Below are positions 10,545 to 20,272 of a stretch of DNA of 64,000 nucleotides, one piece after another. Source of the DNA: SLRI01 sp964393275 (lineage in GTDB: Bacteria; Pseudomonadota; Alphaproteobacteria; Geminicoccales; Geminicoccaceae); NCBI GenBank assembly GCA_964393275.1, contig CAYMTA010000010.1, forward strand, positions 54,640 to 118,639, in the 5' to 3' direction. The position numbers and the translations under genes were made by a program. The notes below the pieces were generated by a model. That model was not told the origin of the DNA and searched no databases. It saw only the letters and a list, made by a program, of their open reading frames with translations. Every line of letters starts with the position of its first letter. The first letter of the stretch is position 1.

Positions 10545-10573
10545 TTGCCCGCCATCCGACCCATGGCTATAGT
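10545..10573 (+). promoter_or_regulatory. sigma-70 promoter of tRNA-Pro
   Basis: TTGCCC (10545-10550), an exact 17-bp spacer and TATAGT (10568-10573). The predicted start point is near 10580, about 3 nt before the mature tRNA, so the tRNA has its own promoter rather than relying on the merR transcript. Confidence 0.65.
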
Positions 10574-10582
10574 CCGCCTCGT

Positions 10583-10659
10583 CGGAGCGTAGCGCAGCCT
10601 GGTAGCGCACCAGTCTGGGGGACTGGGGGTCCCGAGTTCAAATCTCGGCGCTCCGACCA
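10583..10659 (+). tRNA. tRNA-Pro (anticodon GGG)
   Basis: 77-nt cloverleaf including an encoded CCA. The acceptor CGGAGCG pairs with CGCTCCG; the D arm is GCGCAGCCTGGTAGCGC; the anticodon stem CCAGT/ACTGG encloses CTGGGGG, so the anticodon is GGG; the T arm is CCGAG TTCAAAT CTCGG. Discriminator A is at 10656 and CCA at 10657-10659. A large acquired-looking gene starts its 3' end about 40 bp downstream, but no second copy of the tRNA 3' end was found in the window. Confidence 0.97.
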
Positions 10660-10700
10660 TTCATTCTGGTGCCCCGCCCTTGAGTGCTTGGCTTTTTTCT

Positions 10701-13700
10701 CTACACGGGTTCCCGGTGGACCTGTGGGGCCTTGTCGATCTTGAGGATGACGGCCTCGCGATGGTTGCCGTCGATCACGACGTCGAGCTGCTCTTCCTCG
10801 CCAGCGCCTATGAACTGTCTGAAGATCATGTGATCGGCGGCGACGAGCCCAACCTCGGGGCGATGATCGCTCGCCGTCATGGTCAGGCAGAGCTGCCTGG
10901 CCGGATCATCCATGTAAACCATGACGAAGCGATCGCCGATGGCAAGAACTTCGCTGGAGTCCGGGAGCTCGATCGCGGGCGGTGGTTCAATCGTCGAGGC
11001 TGCAGCGCTGGAAGTGGCTGCTGTTTCGCGAGCCTGCTCCTCGGGCCCGATAGTCTCCACCTCAGCCTGCATGACCTCGACCGCCATGGTCTCTTTTGAT
11101 GCCGCAGTGCGGAACTCGGTGTAGATCGGGGGCGACCAGCTCGCACCGATGGGCTCGATCCGCATGCGCTGCAGCTCCCGCTCCAGATCGGCCATGCAAG
11201 CCTCGGGATCGAGGTGATAGCTGGAGCCCCAGCACCGCCAGAAATGCCAGCCGCAGCGCTCGAGAACACGCTGGCGAAAGAGATCCTCCTGCCAGCGGTC
11301 CGGGCCGTGCCAATGGTCGCCATCCAGCTCGACCGCCAGCCGACGATCGTCCTCGCCTTCGACCACGATGTCGATGGCATAGGCACCGATCTGCACCTGC
11401 GGTATCGCCCGGTAGCCGCGATTGAGGAGGTGCTCGAGAACGCTTCGCTCGAACCCGCTCTGGCAGAGCTCGAGCGGATCAGCGCCGCCGCGCCTGCCCC
11501 CAGGCATCGGGTCGCGATAGTGCCGCAGCACCTTGGCCTTGAGATCGTCGGGCTTGAGCCTCTCCTCGTCGACCGAGTAGACGAGCACCATCCGATCGCG
11601 GGCTCGCGACAGCGCCACATTGAAGCGTTGCTGAAACATGGTGGCGGTCTTGGCGGTCGCGGTCCTCGCACATTCCACCATGCTGACGAACATGATGTCG
11701 CGCTCCTTGCCCTGGAAGGTCGCGCTGTCGCCGCAGGCGATCTCGTGCCGGACGAAGGGGCCGTCGCCCAGCCGCTCGAGCAGCATCGCCTGGATCAGCT
11801 CGGCCTGCTTGCCGCCGAGCAGCGAGACCACGCCGATGCTGCGCCGGCGCCGCTCGATCTCCGGATCTCGAACCAGCCTCTCGATCTCCTCGACGACCAC
11901 CTCGGCCTCGGCCCGATTGATCTGGCTGGCGCTCTTCTGGCCATGCGGCACATGGATGGCGATCAACGGCGGATCGAGGCGCTCGGAAGCCGTCGGCAGA
12001 CGGACCGGATGAAGGGGGTCGCGACCGTCCGGTGCCGGATAGAACTGCATCGAGAACCGGATGATCGGCTCGACGCAGCGGAAATGCTCGCGCAGCATGA
12101 GCTTGCTGCCGGGGAACACGGCTCCGGCGAGGTCGTAGAGGGAATTGCCCGGCAGCATCAGCGAGCCGAAGAATTTGTCCTTGAGGAAGTTGGCGTGCAA
12201 CTGCTCCAACTCCCGCACCGCTATGAAAGCGGCTGTCGGGCTCACCTGCTTGTCATCACCGACGACCAGCATCTTCTTGCCACGGAGGAGCGCCGGCAAA
12301 GCGAACAGATCGGATTGCGACGCCTCGTCGACGATGACGAGGTCGAACTCGCCGATCCGGGCCGGCAGGCTCTCCGATACCCGCCAGTGCGGCATGATCC
12401 AGCAAGGCACGGCACGGCTCGCGTCGTTCAAGGCATCCCGGGCGGCACGCCGCCAGATCGCGGCACCCTTGCCCGTGCCCTTGCCGATCTTCTTGATCGC
12501 GGCGAGAAACTTCTCCAGTGAAGCCTGCACCTTCGGCGTCATGGTACGCTTGAGGCCAAAATAGGCGCTGTCGCGCACCAGCTCCTCGAAGAGCCGGCGC
12601 CTGCGGTCGTCCGCCTCGGCACGGCTCCGACCCAGCTCGAGAATACGCCTGCGGCCGTCGATCCTGCGCAGTTGAGCCTCGTAGCGCCACCAGGTCCAGC
12701 TCGTGCGCCAGCTCGACGGTGTCCATTCGTCTTGCGTGCCGGTGACCGGCTCTTCGACGAGTGCCTTCGCCCAGCGCTCGGCACCCATCTCGCCGAGCCG
12801 CGCGGCCACGTCCTGAAGCGCGGTAAAGTCGGGCCGCAGGTGGCGCAGCCGCTCGGCTTCGGCCAGGTGCCCCCGGTAGTCGTCGACCAGCCTGTCCAGG
12901 TCATCATTCGGGTTGCCGAGGCGTTCGCGGACCAGGGTTCGCAGAGCCTCGATGCAGTCACCGCCGCATTCATCCAGAAGGCGCAGCAACTCGGACTTGC
13001 GGGCGCGGCTCGCCTCGAGACCGTACCGGCCCAGCACCGCTTCCAGCCGCTCCAGCAGAACACGGACGGCGCCGGGTGAATCGACACCGGCATCGGCGCC
13101 GATGCCGGCGGGGAAGAGCTCGCGGCATTCGCGATCGAGCGCCACGCGCATGACGCGGTGCTGCAATATCCAGCGGAGCTGTGTGGCCATCTCGCCGATA
13201 CCGGTGAGCACCCCATCGTGCTTGTGGCCGAGTCCCGGAATGCCGAGAGCGGCGAGCGCGGGCCAGGCGTGCAGCAGCTCGTCGGCATCGCGCTGAAACG
13301 CGATGGCGTCTCTCACATGTCGCCAGCCCGGCGCGTCGCCCGGCACACGACCGTTGACCCGGATCGCCTTGACCAGTGCGGCCAGCTTGAAATCGAGCAG
13401 ACCGTACGGCTTTTGCCCGGCCGCGCCACGCTCTGCCGCCTGCGCCAGCGCAGCCGACTGGTGGCTGCCCGGCGGCAACACGACGGTGGCCGCGAGCATG
13501 GCACTCTGCTTGACCATCAGCGCATCCAGCTCGTCGCAGCGGCGCGCGATCAGCTCCCGCTCACCCGTCGCCACGGCCGTCCCGGCGGCCAGACGTCGCT
13601 CCAGTTGCCGCGCCCAGGGCGTGTTCCGCACGAAGGCGCACTGCTTGAAGTAGTCATTGAGCTGCGCGGCGAGACGCTTCACCCGATCGACCGAATTGGG

Positions 13701-16175
13701 CAGGCTCGCCGCAAGACGCGGCATGGCACCCGTGCGCAGCTCCTCGTCCATGCGTGCGGCCATGGCGAGGTCGCGATGAATGACCGACAGTCCACCCTCA
13801 TCAGGCAGATCCTGGCGCGCCGGCAGCACGGCGCCGGCATGGCGCAGGTCGGCGCCCAGTCGGTGGCGGATCTCGCGGGCCCGGGCGATGTCCTGATCGG
13901 TCACCCGCGGCTCGAATTCCGGCTCGGGGCCCGGCCGGTCGGGCAGCCAGGCATGGGCGTCACGGTCTTCGACGAGCGAGCGGGCCAGCTTCTCGGGCAG
14001 CATCGAGCGGCCATCCTCGAGAGCGAGTGGCTCGAGATGTTGGCGGGCGAATGCCTCGAGCTCACGATCGACCGCACGGACTCGCTCGTCGAGCCTGGCG
14101 ATCTGCTGCCGGTGCTCGGTGATGTCCCGGTTGAGCCGACCCGTGTCCATCTGCCCGATCTTCGAGGCGACGAGGCCCACGGTCTGCTCGAGCTGGCGCA
14201 GGCCGTCCCACTCGGTGGTCAGGAGCGCGATCGCCAGATCCTGGATTTCCCTGGGCAGATGACCGCGCAGCACGCCCAGGGCCGCTTCGCCCTTGGAGGT
14301 GATCAGCACGCGCTTGCCGGTGGCCAGGTAGTGGCAGATGATATTCGCGATCGTGTGCGTCTTGCCGGTCCCGGGCGGACCCTGCACGACGACGCCGTCG
14401 GAACGGCCCAGCGCCCGGATGATCGCCTGCTGCTCCTCGTTGAAGGGCTTTGGAAAGTAGAAGCTCTCCTTGTCGTCCGAGCCGCCGCCGCGACCGCTGC
14501 CGCCGGACAGGCCGCCACTTCCGCCGTCGCCGCCGATTGGCGGCATCTCATCGCTCGGCTCCTCAACGAAGGCGCGAACGCTGGGCGGCAGCTCGGCGAC
14601 GTCGCGCACGGCCTTCTGCAACTGCAGGAGGTCACGGGCAATCAGGTTCTCGTCGCGCGGCTTGGCGTAGAGCGCCCAATGATCGGTAATCGTCAGCGAA
14701 GCGGTCGGCTTCGGCAGCGCGCGGTCGACATGGCTCGTGGTCGTGTCGGGGGAATAGACGGCACCCGGATCGAGATGCTGGACGGCTGCTCGCAGGATCG
14801 ACTCGAAGCTTTGCGGCTCGAAGGGCGAGAGCTCCGGCATCGCCTCGTCCTTGGCGATCCTCTCGAACGCGGCGCGGAAGGGGACGACGCCCGGCAGTTG
14901 CATTTCCTCGAGAGGCCGCAGATGCAGGCGCGACTCGGCCTCCGCGCTGGGGCGGATCAGAATGCGCGACTTGTCGTCGAGCTCGATCTCGACCGGGTAT
15001 TCGATCAGCGGATGGTCGAGAATCGTGCCGTCCCTCGACCACAGGGCAAAGCCGATGCCCCAGACGAGGCGCAACGGTCGGGCGGCAGCGTCTCCGCGGA
15101 TCGTCTGCTGCAGGGCGAACAGCGTCTCGTAGATGGCGATGGTTCGCCGCCGGGGTTTCTCGCTTTCCGCCCATGGCCGCCAACACTGATCGACGTAGTC
15201 CGCGATCGCGTCCCGCACGGCCGGCTGCTTCGTCAGGCGCAGGGTCACATCGCGGCAATCCGCGACCGCGTGGTCCGGCAGCGGCTTCTGTGCCCGCAAG
15301 ATGTCGTCGGCGTCGGCCAGCCCCTCGGCCAGCAGGCGACGGGCTTCCTCGGCGGTGACGTTGACGATACGCAGCTCGATCGGCTTCGGCTCGCACCCCG
15401 GGTCGCGGCTGACCTCGAGCCAGGGTGTCAGGATGCCCGGCACGGTGGGCGGTTGGCCGCGCTGCAGCCGCTCGATGGCGAGCCAGACATCGTCTTCCCC
15501 GCTTGGCGGAGCGTGGCGCACGCCCGGCAGGCCGCGCAGCATCACCTCGTGAAAGACCGGCTGCTTGTATTCCGCCAGGGTGTAGATAACCCGGTCCTTG
15601 GACAGCGCCAGAATACCTACATAGTCGAGCAGATCGAGCAAATGTTGGTGCGGCTCAGGCAAATCCAATTCGTCCTTCATCTTGTTATCTTTCTTGGTTC
15701 TTTCCGTCTGTTTGTCGAATAGCACTACATCCTGGTCGCTCACTTTATCGTCGATTTTTTGAGAGTCTGGCATCAAGGTTGAAATGAAATCCAATTCGGA
15801 ATCATGGCGCCTTGTCAACTTGCCGATCGACCGAACAGGTTCAACAATTGCCTTCCGCACCTGATGTCCAATGGGAGGCTTGCCCGGTGTTTCTGGCCGC
15901 GACGTGGGCGATGCACCGTTGCGGGGCGGCGCGCCATGGCTCTCCGCAGGCCCAGGCGGCGTCTCGCCATGAGTGGGACGCGCGCGGTCGGCACCGCCAT
16001 TCGACCCTTCCTTTCGCCAGGCATCCTGCAACCGCTTCTCGAGCATCCGGGCGCGCATCGTGTTGCGGTGTCGCAGCTCACGCAGGAGCGCACTGCGTGC
16101 TGATCTGCTGGTATCCGCGTCGGCAAGCTCCTCGAGCTGCTCGATGGAATAGTTGAGGAATGGCCGGTTGTTCAT
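10701..16175 (-). CDS. very large SF1 helicase-nuclease protein, candidate anti-phage defence effector
   Basis: 1824-residue protein. The first 60 residues are a small charged domain, followed by a low-complexity linker and a unique region to about residue 540. A Gly/Ser-rich linker (about 550-570) precedes an Upf1/DNA2-like superfamily 1 helicase split over a long insert: Walker A GPPGTGKT at 598-605, motif II VIVDEASQSD near 1280, GDDKQVSP, LREHFRC, and C-terminal helicase motifs with FQGKERDIMFVSM and RFNVALSRARDRMVL. Residues about 1560-1665 form a Vsr/DUF559-like nuclease fold (FERSVLEHLLNRGY, AVELDGDHWHG, RQRVLERCGWHFWR). A last domain from about 1740 resembles the C-terminal fold of GreA/GreB (weak). 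Single-gene helicase-Vsr proteins are known in anti-phage defence (for example Hhe), but the N-terminal part does not obviously match DUF4011. It lies beside tRNA-Pro, and its 5' part (15.64-15.79 kb) is markedly AT-richer than neighbours. Confidence 0.85.
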   Translation of the reverse strand: MNNRPFLNYSIEQLEELADADTSRSARSALLRELRHRNTMRARMLEKRLQDAWRKEGSNGGADRARPTHGETPPGPAESHGAPPRNGASPTSRPETPGKPPIGHQVRKAIVEPVRSIGKLTRRHDSELDFISTLMPDSQKIDDKVSDQDVVLFDKQTERTKKDNKMKDELDLPEPHQHLLDLLDYVGILALSKDRVIYTLAEYKQPVFHEVMLRGLPGVRHAPPSGEDDVWLAIERLQRGQPPTVPGILTPWLEVSRDPGCEPKPIELRIVNVTAEEARRLLAEGLADADDILRAQKPLPDHAVADCRDVTLRLTKQPAVRDAIADYVDQCWRPWAESEKPRRRTIAIYETLFALQQTIRGDAAARPLRLVWGIGFALWSRDGTILDHPLIEYPVEIELDDKSRILIRPSAEAESRLHLRPLEEMQLPGVVPFRAAFERIAKDEAMPELSPFEPQSFESILRAAVQHLDPGAVYSPDTTTSHVDRALPKPTASLTITDHWALYAKPRDENLIARDLLQLQKAVRDVAELPPSVRAFVEEPSDEMPPIGGDGGSGGLSGGSGRGGGSDDKESFYFPKPFNEEQQAIIRALGRSDGVVVQGPPGTGKTHTIANIICHYLATGKRVLITSKGEAALGVLRGHLPREIQDLAIALLTTEWDGLRQLEQTVGLVASKIGQMDTGRLNRDITEHRQQIARLDERVRAVDRELEAFARQHLEPLALEDGRSMLPEKLARSLVEDRDAHAWLPDRPGPEPEFEPRVTDQDIARAREIRHRLGADLRHAGAVLPARQDLPDEGGLSVIHRDLAMAARMDEELRTGAMPRLAASLPNSVDRVKRLAAQLNDYFKQCAFVRNTPWARQLERRLAAGTAVATGERELIARRCDELDALMVKQSAMLAATVVLPPGSHQSAALAQAAERGAAGQKPYGLLDFKLAALVKAIRVNGRVPGDAPGWRHVRDAIAFQRDADELLHAWPALAALGIPGLGHKHDGVLTGIGEMATQLRWILQHRVMRVALDRECRELFPAGIGADAGVDSPGAVRVLLERLEAVLGRYGLEASRARKSELLRLLDECGGDCIEALRTLVRERLGNPNDDLDRLVDDYRGHLAEAERLRHLRPDFTALQDVAARLGEMGAERWAKALVEEPVTGTQDEWTPSSWRTSWTWWRYEAQLRRIDGRRRILELGRSRAEADDRRRRLFEELVRDSAYFGLKRTMTPKVQASLEKFLAAIKKIGKGTGKGAAIWRRAARDALNDASRAVPCWIMPHWRVSESLPARIGEFDLVIVDEASQSDLFALPALLRGKKMLVVGDDKQVSPTAAFIAVRELEQLHANFLKDKFFGSLMLPGNSLYDLAGAVFPGSKLMLREHFRCVEPIIRFSMQFYPAPDGRDPLHPVRLPTASERLDPPLIAIHVPHGQKSASQINRAEAEVVVEEIERLVRDPEIERRRRSIGVVSLLGGKQAELIQAMLLERLGDGPFVRHEIACGDSATFQGKERDIMFVSMVECARTATAKTATMFQQRFNVALSRARDRMVLVYSVDEERLKPDDLKAKVLRHYRDPMPGGRRGGADPLELCQSGFERSVLEHLLNRGYRAIPQVQIGAYAIDIVVEGEDDRRLAVELDGDHWHGPDRWQEDLFRQRVLERCGWHFWRCWGSSYHLDPEACMADLERELQRMRIEPIGASWSPPIYTEFRTAASKETMAVEVMQAEVETIGPEEQARETAATSSAAASTIEPPPAIELPDSSEVLAIGDRFVMVYMDDPARQLCLTMTASDHRPEVGLVAADHMIFRQFIGAGEEEQLDVVIDGNHREAVILKIDKAPQVHREPV

Positions 16176-16478
16176 GTCCCCACCGCGGATCTCATTCTTG
16201 GCGCCGGTGTCTCGCAGCGGGGGACTCCGTCGCTGGTGGTTGCGGCGATCGCCATTTTACCGAAGGCAGGCTCTCCGGCCTATTGGTTGATCCGATCTCA
16301 AACACAATCAACCTCGCCGATATGCGCGCGTATCGCAAGTGAATTGACTGGACCCAACCGTGGGTCACGTCGCCGATGACGATGCCGCTCGGCGGTAGTC
16401 ATTCTTGCGCTCCGGCGCTATGCATGGAGGAGCTTCCGCAGCGCCGGACATAATGCCTGCCCGGAGCCATGCTCGACC
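16176..16478. other. intergenic gap between the helicase-nuclease and ABC genes
   Basis: 303 bp of divergent intergenic DNA, lower in G+C than the flanks. It must hold the promoter of the helicase-nuclease gene (leftward) and of the ABC exporter (rightward). A small inverted repeat GACCCA-ACCG-TGGGTC lies near 16350. No gene, no repeat of the tRNA-Pro 3' end and no integrase remnant is visible. Confidence 0.5.
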
Positions 16479-18401
16479 ATGGCGCCAGGGGCGGGCGTTC
16501 TGTGGCGTTCGGCTTACCCCCCCGCATCCGGCTCCAACGTGTCCACGCGATCCCTGCTCATCACCCGTTCAGCGCCGCCGGCCACCGTCACGGTCGGGCT
16601 CTCGGATCTCGGCATCCTGCGCCGCGTGCTGAAGATGGCGTTTCGCTATCGCGGCGGCATGGCGATCGCTCTCGCCACCACGCTGGTTGCCGCCGTCTTC
16701 CAGCTTCTGATTCCGCAATATCTGGGCCAGGCGGTCGATGCGGCCCGGGGCCTGCTGGCCAGCGGCGATGCCGGGGCGGCGCGTGCCGCGCTCTGGCGGA
16801 CCGCCTTCCTCCTGCTCGGCGCCTCGGTGCTGCGCGGACTCTTCACCATGTGGCACAACTACCAGGGCGAGGCGATCGGCCAGCGCATCGCCTACGATCT
16901 GCGCATGGCCTACTATGCGCAGCTGCAGCGGCTGAGCTTCGACTTCCACGACCGCACCCACAGCGGCGAGCTGATCACCCGCGGCATGCTCGACATCGAG
17001 GGGGTGCGCATGGTGATCAATGCCGGCATCATGCGCCTCGTCCTGATCACCGTGCTGGTCGGCGTCGGGACGACCCTCCTGCTCCGCCAGGATCTCTGGC
17101 TCGGGCTGATCGCCCTGAGCTTCGTGCCGTTCGCCGCCTGGCGGTCGGTCGTCGCCCGGCTCCGGCTGCGCGCCGGCTGGCTGGCGCTGCAGGAGAAGCT
17201 CGGCATCCTGACCCGGGTGATGGAGGAGAACCTCCAGGGGATTCGGGTGGTGCGGGCCTTCGCCGCCCAGCCGCACGAGCTTTTGAAGTTCGACACCATC
17301 TCCGACGAGACCCTGGCCCTCGCCGACCACCGGATCGACATCCGGGTGCGCAACACCGCGGCCATGACCTATGCCTTCTTCCTCGCCATGGGGCTCCTGC
17401 TCTGGGTCGGCGGCGCCAAGGTGATCGCGGGCGAGATCAGCGTCGGCACGCTCGCCGAGTTCCTCGCCTTCATGGCCATCCTGCAGATGCCGGTCCGGCA
17501 GCTCGGCATGACGGTGAACGCCTTCGCCCGGGCCTCCATGTCCGGCGGCCGGCTCTTCGAGGTGCTCGATCGTGTCCCGGCGATCCAGGACGCGCCGGAT
17601 GCGACGGAGCTCGTGGTCACCGACGCGGCGCTGCGCTTCGAGAAGGTGTCCTTCGCCTACGCCGGGACCGGGCCGGCGCTGGCGACCCTGCACGACATCA
17701 GCTTCGAGGTCGCAGCCGGCCGGACGCTCGGCATCGTCGGCCCGCCCGGCAGCGGCAAGTCGACGATCGCCCACCTGATCCCGCGCTACTACGACGTCGG
17801 CGAGGGGCGGATCACCATCGACGGCCAGGACATCCGGACCGTGACCCTGGCCTCGTTGCGCCGTGCGGTGAGCCTGATCCAGCAGGACACCTTCCTCTTC
17901 ACCTCCTCGATCCTGAGCAACGTCGCCTACGGCAATCCCTGGGCCGAGCGCGACCGCATCGCCCATTCGAGCGAGATGGCGCGGCTGCACGACTACATCG
18001 CCGGGCTGCCGAGGGACTACGAGACCCTGGTCGGCGAGCGCGGCGTGTCGCTCTCGGGCGGCCAGCGCCAGCGTTTGTCGATCGCCCGCTCCATCCTCCT
18101 GGACACCCCCATCCTGATCTTCGACGACAGCACCGCCGCCGTCGACGCCGCGACCGAGCAGGGCATCCGCGAGGCCCTGCGCCGCCAGAGCGCCAGCCGT
18201 GCGACGATCATCATCGCCCATCGGCTGGGCTCGCTCATGGACGCCGACGAGATCATCTTCCTCGAGGCCGGCCGCATCGTCGAGCGCGGCTCGCACCAGG
18301 AGCTGCTGGCCCTGGGCGGCCGCTACGCCAGCCTCTTCGCGCTGCAGAGCCTCGGCAACGAGCCGGCCACCGACGCGGCAGCGCCGGGGACGGAGCGATG
18401 A
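16479..18401 (+). CDS. ABC exporter half-transporter, non-catalytic partner
   Basis: About 640 residues: a six-helix exporter transmembrane domain (residues about 60-360) fused to a nucleotide-binding domain. Walker A GPPGSGKS is at 421-428, the signature LSGGQRQR is canonical, but Walker B reads LIFDD-STAAVD, with Asp550 where the catalytic Glu should be. It overlaps the next gene by ATGA, and that gene carries the complementary defect (LSVGQ signature), so the two form a heterodimeric exporter with one degenerate site, as in TM287/288 and BmrCD. The substrate is unknown (lipid, drug or peptide). The start is uncertain: ATG at 16479 has only a distant GGAG; GTG at 16539 is an alternative. 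Confidence 0.88.
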   Translation: MAPGAGVLWRSAYPPASGSNVSTRSLLITRSAPPATVTVGLSDLGILRRVLKMAFRYRGGMAIALATTLVAAVFQLLIPQYLGQAVDAARGLLASGDAGAARAALWRTAFLLLGASVLRGLFTMWHNYQGEAIGQRIAYDLRMAYYAQLQRLSFDFHDRTHSGELITRGMLDIEGVRMVINAGIMRLVLITVLVGVGTTLLLRQDLWLGLIALSFVPFAAWRSVVARLRLRAGWLALQEKLGILTRVMEENLQGIRVVRAFAAQPHELLKFDTISDETLALADHRIDIRVRNTAAMTYAFFLAMGLLLWVGGAKVIAGEISVGTLAEFLAFMAILQMPVRQLGMTVNAFARASMSGGRLFEVLDRVPAIQDAPDATELVVTDAALRFEKVSFAYAGTGPALATLHDISFEVAAGRTLGIVGPPGSGKSTIAHLIPRYYDVGEGRITIDGQDIRTVTLASLRRAVSLIQQDTFLFTSSILSNVAYGNPWAERDRIAHSSEMARLHDYIAGLPRDYETLVGERGVSLSGGQRQRLSIARSILLDTPILIFDDSTAAVDAATEQGIREALRRQSASRATIIIAHRLGSLMDADEIIFLEAGRIVERGSHQELLALGGRYASLFALQSLGNEPATDAAAPGTER

Positions 18402-20272
18402 GCGCGCAGGGCGCCGCCAGCCGGCCCCTTCGCCCGGCAGCCGGGCCGCGGCCGCCGCATGCCGTGGTCGGCTCGCAGATCGACACCGAGGAGGAGATCT
18501 TCGCCGCCTTCGACGGCCGGATCCTCAGACGCTTTTGGCGCTTCGTCAGCCCCTACCGCCGCCGGCTGCTCTGGGCGCTGGCCGCCGTCCTCACCTTCGC
18601 GCTGAGCCAGGTCGCCATCCCGCTCATCCTGCGCGCCGTGGTCGATTCGGCGCTCGAGGGCGAGGCCGCCGCCACCGCCGTGGCGGCGGAGCGCCTGCTG
18701 CTCCTCGGCGTCGCCGTCTTCTTCGCCATCGTCTCCGTCAATTTCGTCGCCAACCTGATCCAGGAAACGCTGGTGGCGCGCATCGCCGAGCGTCTCCTCG
18801 TCGATCTCCGCCGGGCCATGTTCGCCCATCTGCAGCGCGTCTCCCTGTCGTTCATGGACAAGACCGAGGTCGGCCGGCTGATGTCCCGGCTGCAGGGCGA
18901 CGTCCACGCCCTGCAGGAGTTCCTCGAGACCTCCGTCTTCGCCATCGGCGACCTCGTCCTCCTGGTCGGCATCACCCTCGTCCTCTTGTGGCTCGACTGG
19001 CGGCTCGGCCTCCTCACGCTCTCGGTCATGCCCATCCTGGTCGTCATCCGGCTCATCTGGCTGCCCCGGGCGCGCCGCGCCTTCCTGCGCGCGCGGGTGA
19101 CCAGCTCGACCCTCAACGGCGCCCTGGCCGAGGGCATCCATGGCGTGCGCACCGTCCAGGGCATGGGCCGGGAAGCGGTCAACCTCAGGCTCTTCGAGGA
19201 GAAGGCGGCCGACAATCTCGACGCCCAGCTCCAGGGCACGCGGCTCGCCCAGCTCATGGTGCCGATCGTCGACACGCTGACCGGCGGGGCCATGGGCATC
19301 GTCGTCGTCGCCGGCGGCGTCGCCGTGCTCGATGGCGCCCTCGACCTCGGCGTGATGGTCGCCTTCCTCTTCTACGTGCAGCGCTTCTTCGACCCGATTC
19401 GCTCGCTCACCATGCAGTACAGCGTCATGCAGCGCGCCATGGCCTCGGGCCAGCGCATCTTCGAGGTCCTCGACGTGCCGATCGACGTGGTCGACCGCCC
19501 GGCCGCCCTCGACCCCGAAACGATCGACGGCTCGGTCGTCTTCGACGATGTCACCTTCGGCTACGTGAAGGGCATCCCGGTCCTGAGGAACGTGAGCTTC
19601 GAGGCAAGACCCGGCGAGACGGTGGCGCTGGTCGGACCAACCGGCTCCGGCAAGAGCAGCACCATGGCGCTGGTCCACCGCTTCTACGATGTCGACAGCG
19701 GCCGCATCCTGGTCGGCGGCCACGACGTGCGCGAGGTGACCCAGGCCTCGCTCGGCCGCCACATCGCCATGGTCCTGCAGGAGCCCTTCCTCTTCACCGG
19801 CACGGTGCAGGAGAACATCGCCTATGCCACGCCCGGGGCAACCCGGGACGCGGTCGAGGCGGCGGCGAGGGCCGTCGGCGCCCATGGCTTCATCATGGCC
19901 CTGCCGGAGGGCTACGACACGCCGCTCGAGCAGCAGGGCGGCAATCTCTCGGTCGGCCAGCGGCAGCTCATCAGCTTCGCCCGGGCCCTCGTGGCGGATG
20001 CCAAGATCCTGGTCCTCGACGAGGCGACCGCCAATGTCGACAGCTACACCGAGCGCCTGATCCAGGAGGCGCTGGTCCGCCTGCTCCAGGGCCGCACCGC
20101 GCTCGTGATCGCCCACCGCCTCGCCACGATCCGCCATGCCGACCGGATCATCGTGCTCAAGGACGGCGAGATCGTCGAAACCGGCAGCCATGCCGAGCTG
20201 ATGGAGGCCCACGGCCTCTACGCCCGCCTCTACCGCCTCAACTACGCCTCCTTCGACGACGTCAGGATTTAG
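18398..20272 (+). CDS. ABC exporter half-transporter, catalytic partner
   Basis: 624 residues with an N-terminal soluble segment (about 45), a six-helix exporter domain and a nucleotide-binding domain. Walker A is GPTGSGKS, Walker B ILVLDEATANVD carries the catalytic Glu542, and the H-loop is VIAHRLAT. The signature is LSVGQ (517-521) rather than LSGGQ. Paired with the upstream half-transporter, whose Walker B lacks the Glu, this leaves one competent ATP site. The start overlaps the upstream stop (ATGA), implying translational coupling and equal stoichiometry. The 3' end overlaps the convergent MucR-type gene by 11 bp. Confidence 0.92.
   Translation: MSAQGAASRPLRPAAGPRPPHAVVGSQIDTEEEIFAAFDGRILRRFWRFVSPYRRRLLWALAAVLTFALSQVAIPLILRAVVDSALEGEAAATAVAAERLLLLGVAVFFAIVSVNFVANLIQETLVARIAERLLVDLRRAMFAHLQRVSLSFMDKTEVGRLMSRLQGDVHALQEFLETSVFAIGDLVLLVGITLVLLWLDWRLGLLTLSVMPILVVIRLIWLPRARRAFLRARVTSSTLNGALAEGIHGVRTVQGMGREAVNLRLFEEKAADNLDAQLQGTRLAQLMVPIVDTLTGGAMGIVVVAGGVAVLDGALDLGVMVAFLFYVQRFFDPIRSLTMQYSVMQRAMASGQRIFEVLDVPIDVVDRPAALDPETIDGSVVFDDVTFGYVKGIPVLRNVSFEARPGETVALVGPTGSGKSSTMALVHRFYDVDSGRILVGGHDVREVTQASLGRHIAMVLQEPFLFTGTVQENIAYATPGATRDAVEAAARAVGAHGFIMALPEGYDTPLEQQGGNLSVGQRQLISFARALVADAKILVLDEATANVDSYTERLIQEALVRLLQGRTALVIAHRLATIRHADRIIVLKDGEIVETGSHAELMEAHGLYARLYRLNYASFDDVRI

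Noticed and set aside
9962..10660. Minus-strand frame across tRNA-Pro and merR
   Set aside because: Its start is the reverse complement of the tRNA, a well-known source of false protein calls.
10632..16478. Integrated element bounded by attL/attR at tRNA-Pro
   Set aside because: I looked for a repeat of the tRNA 3' end before the ABC genes and found none, and no integrase gene is present; an island is possible but unproven.
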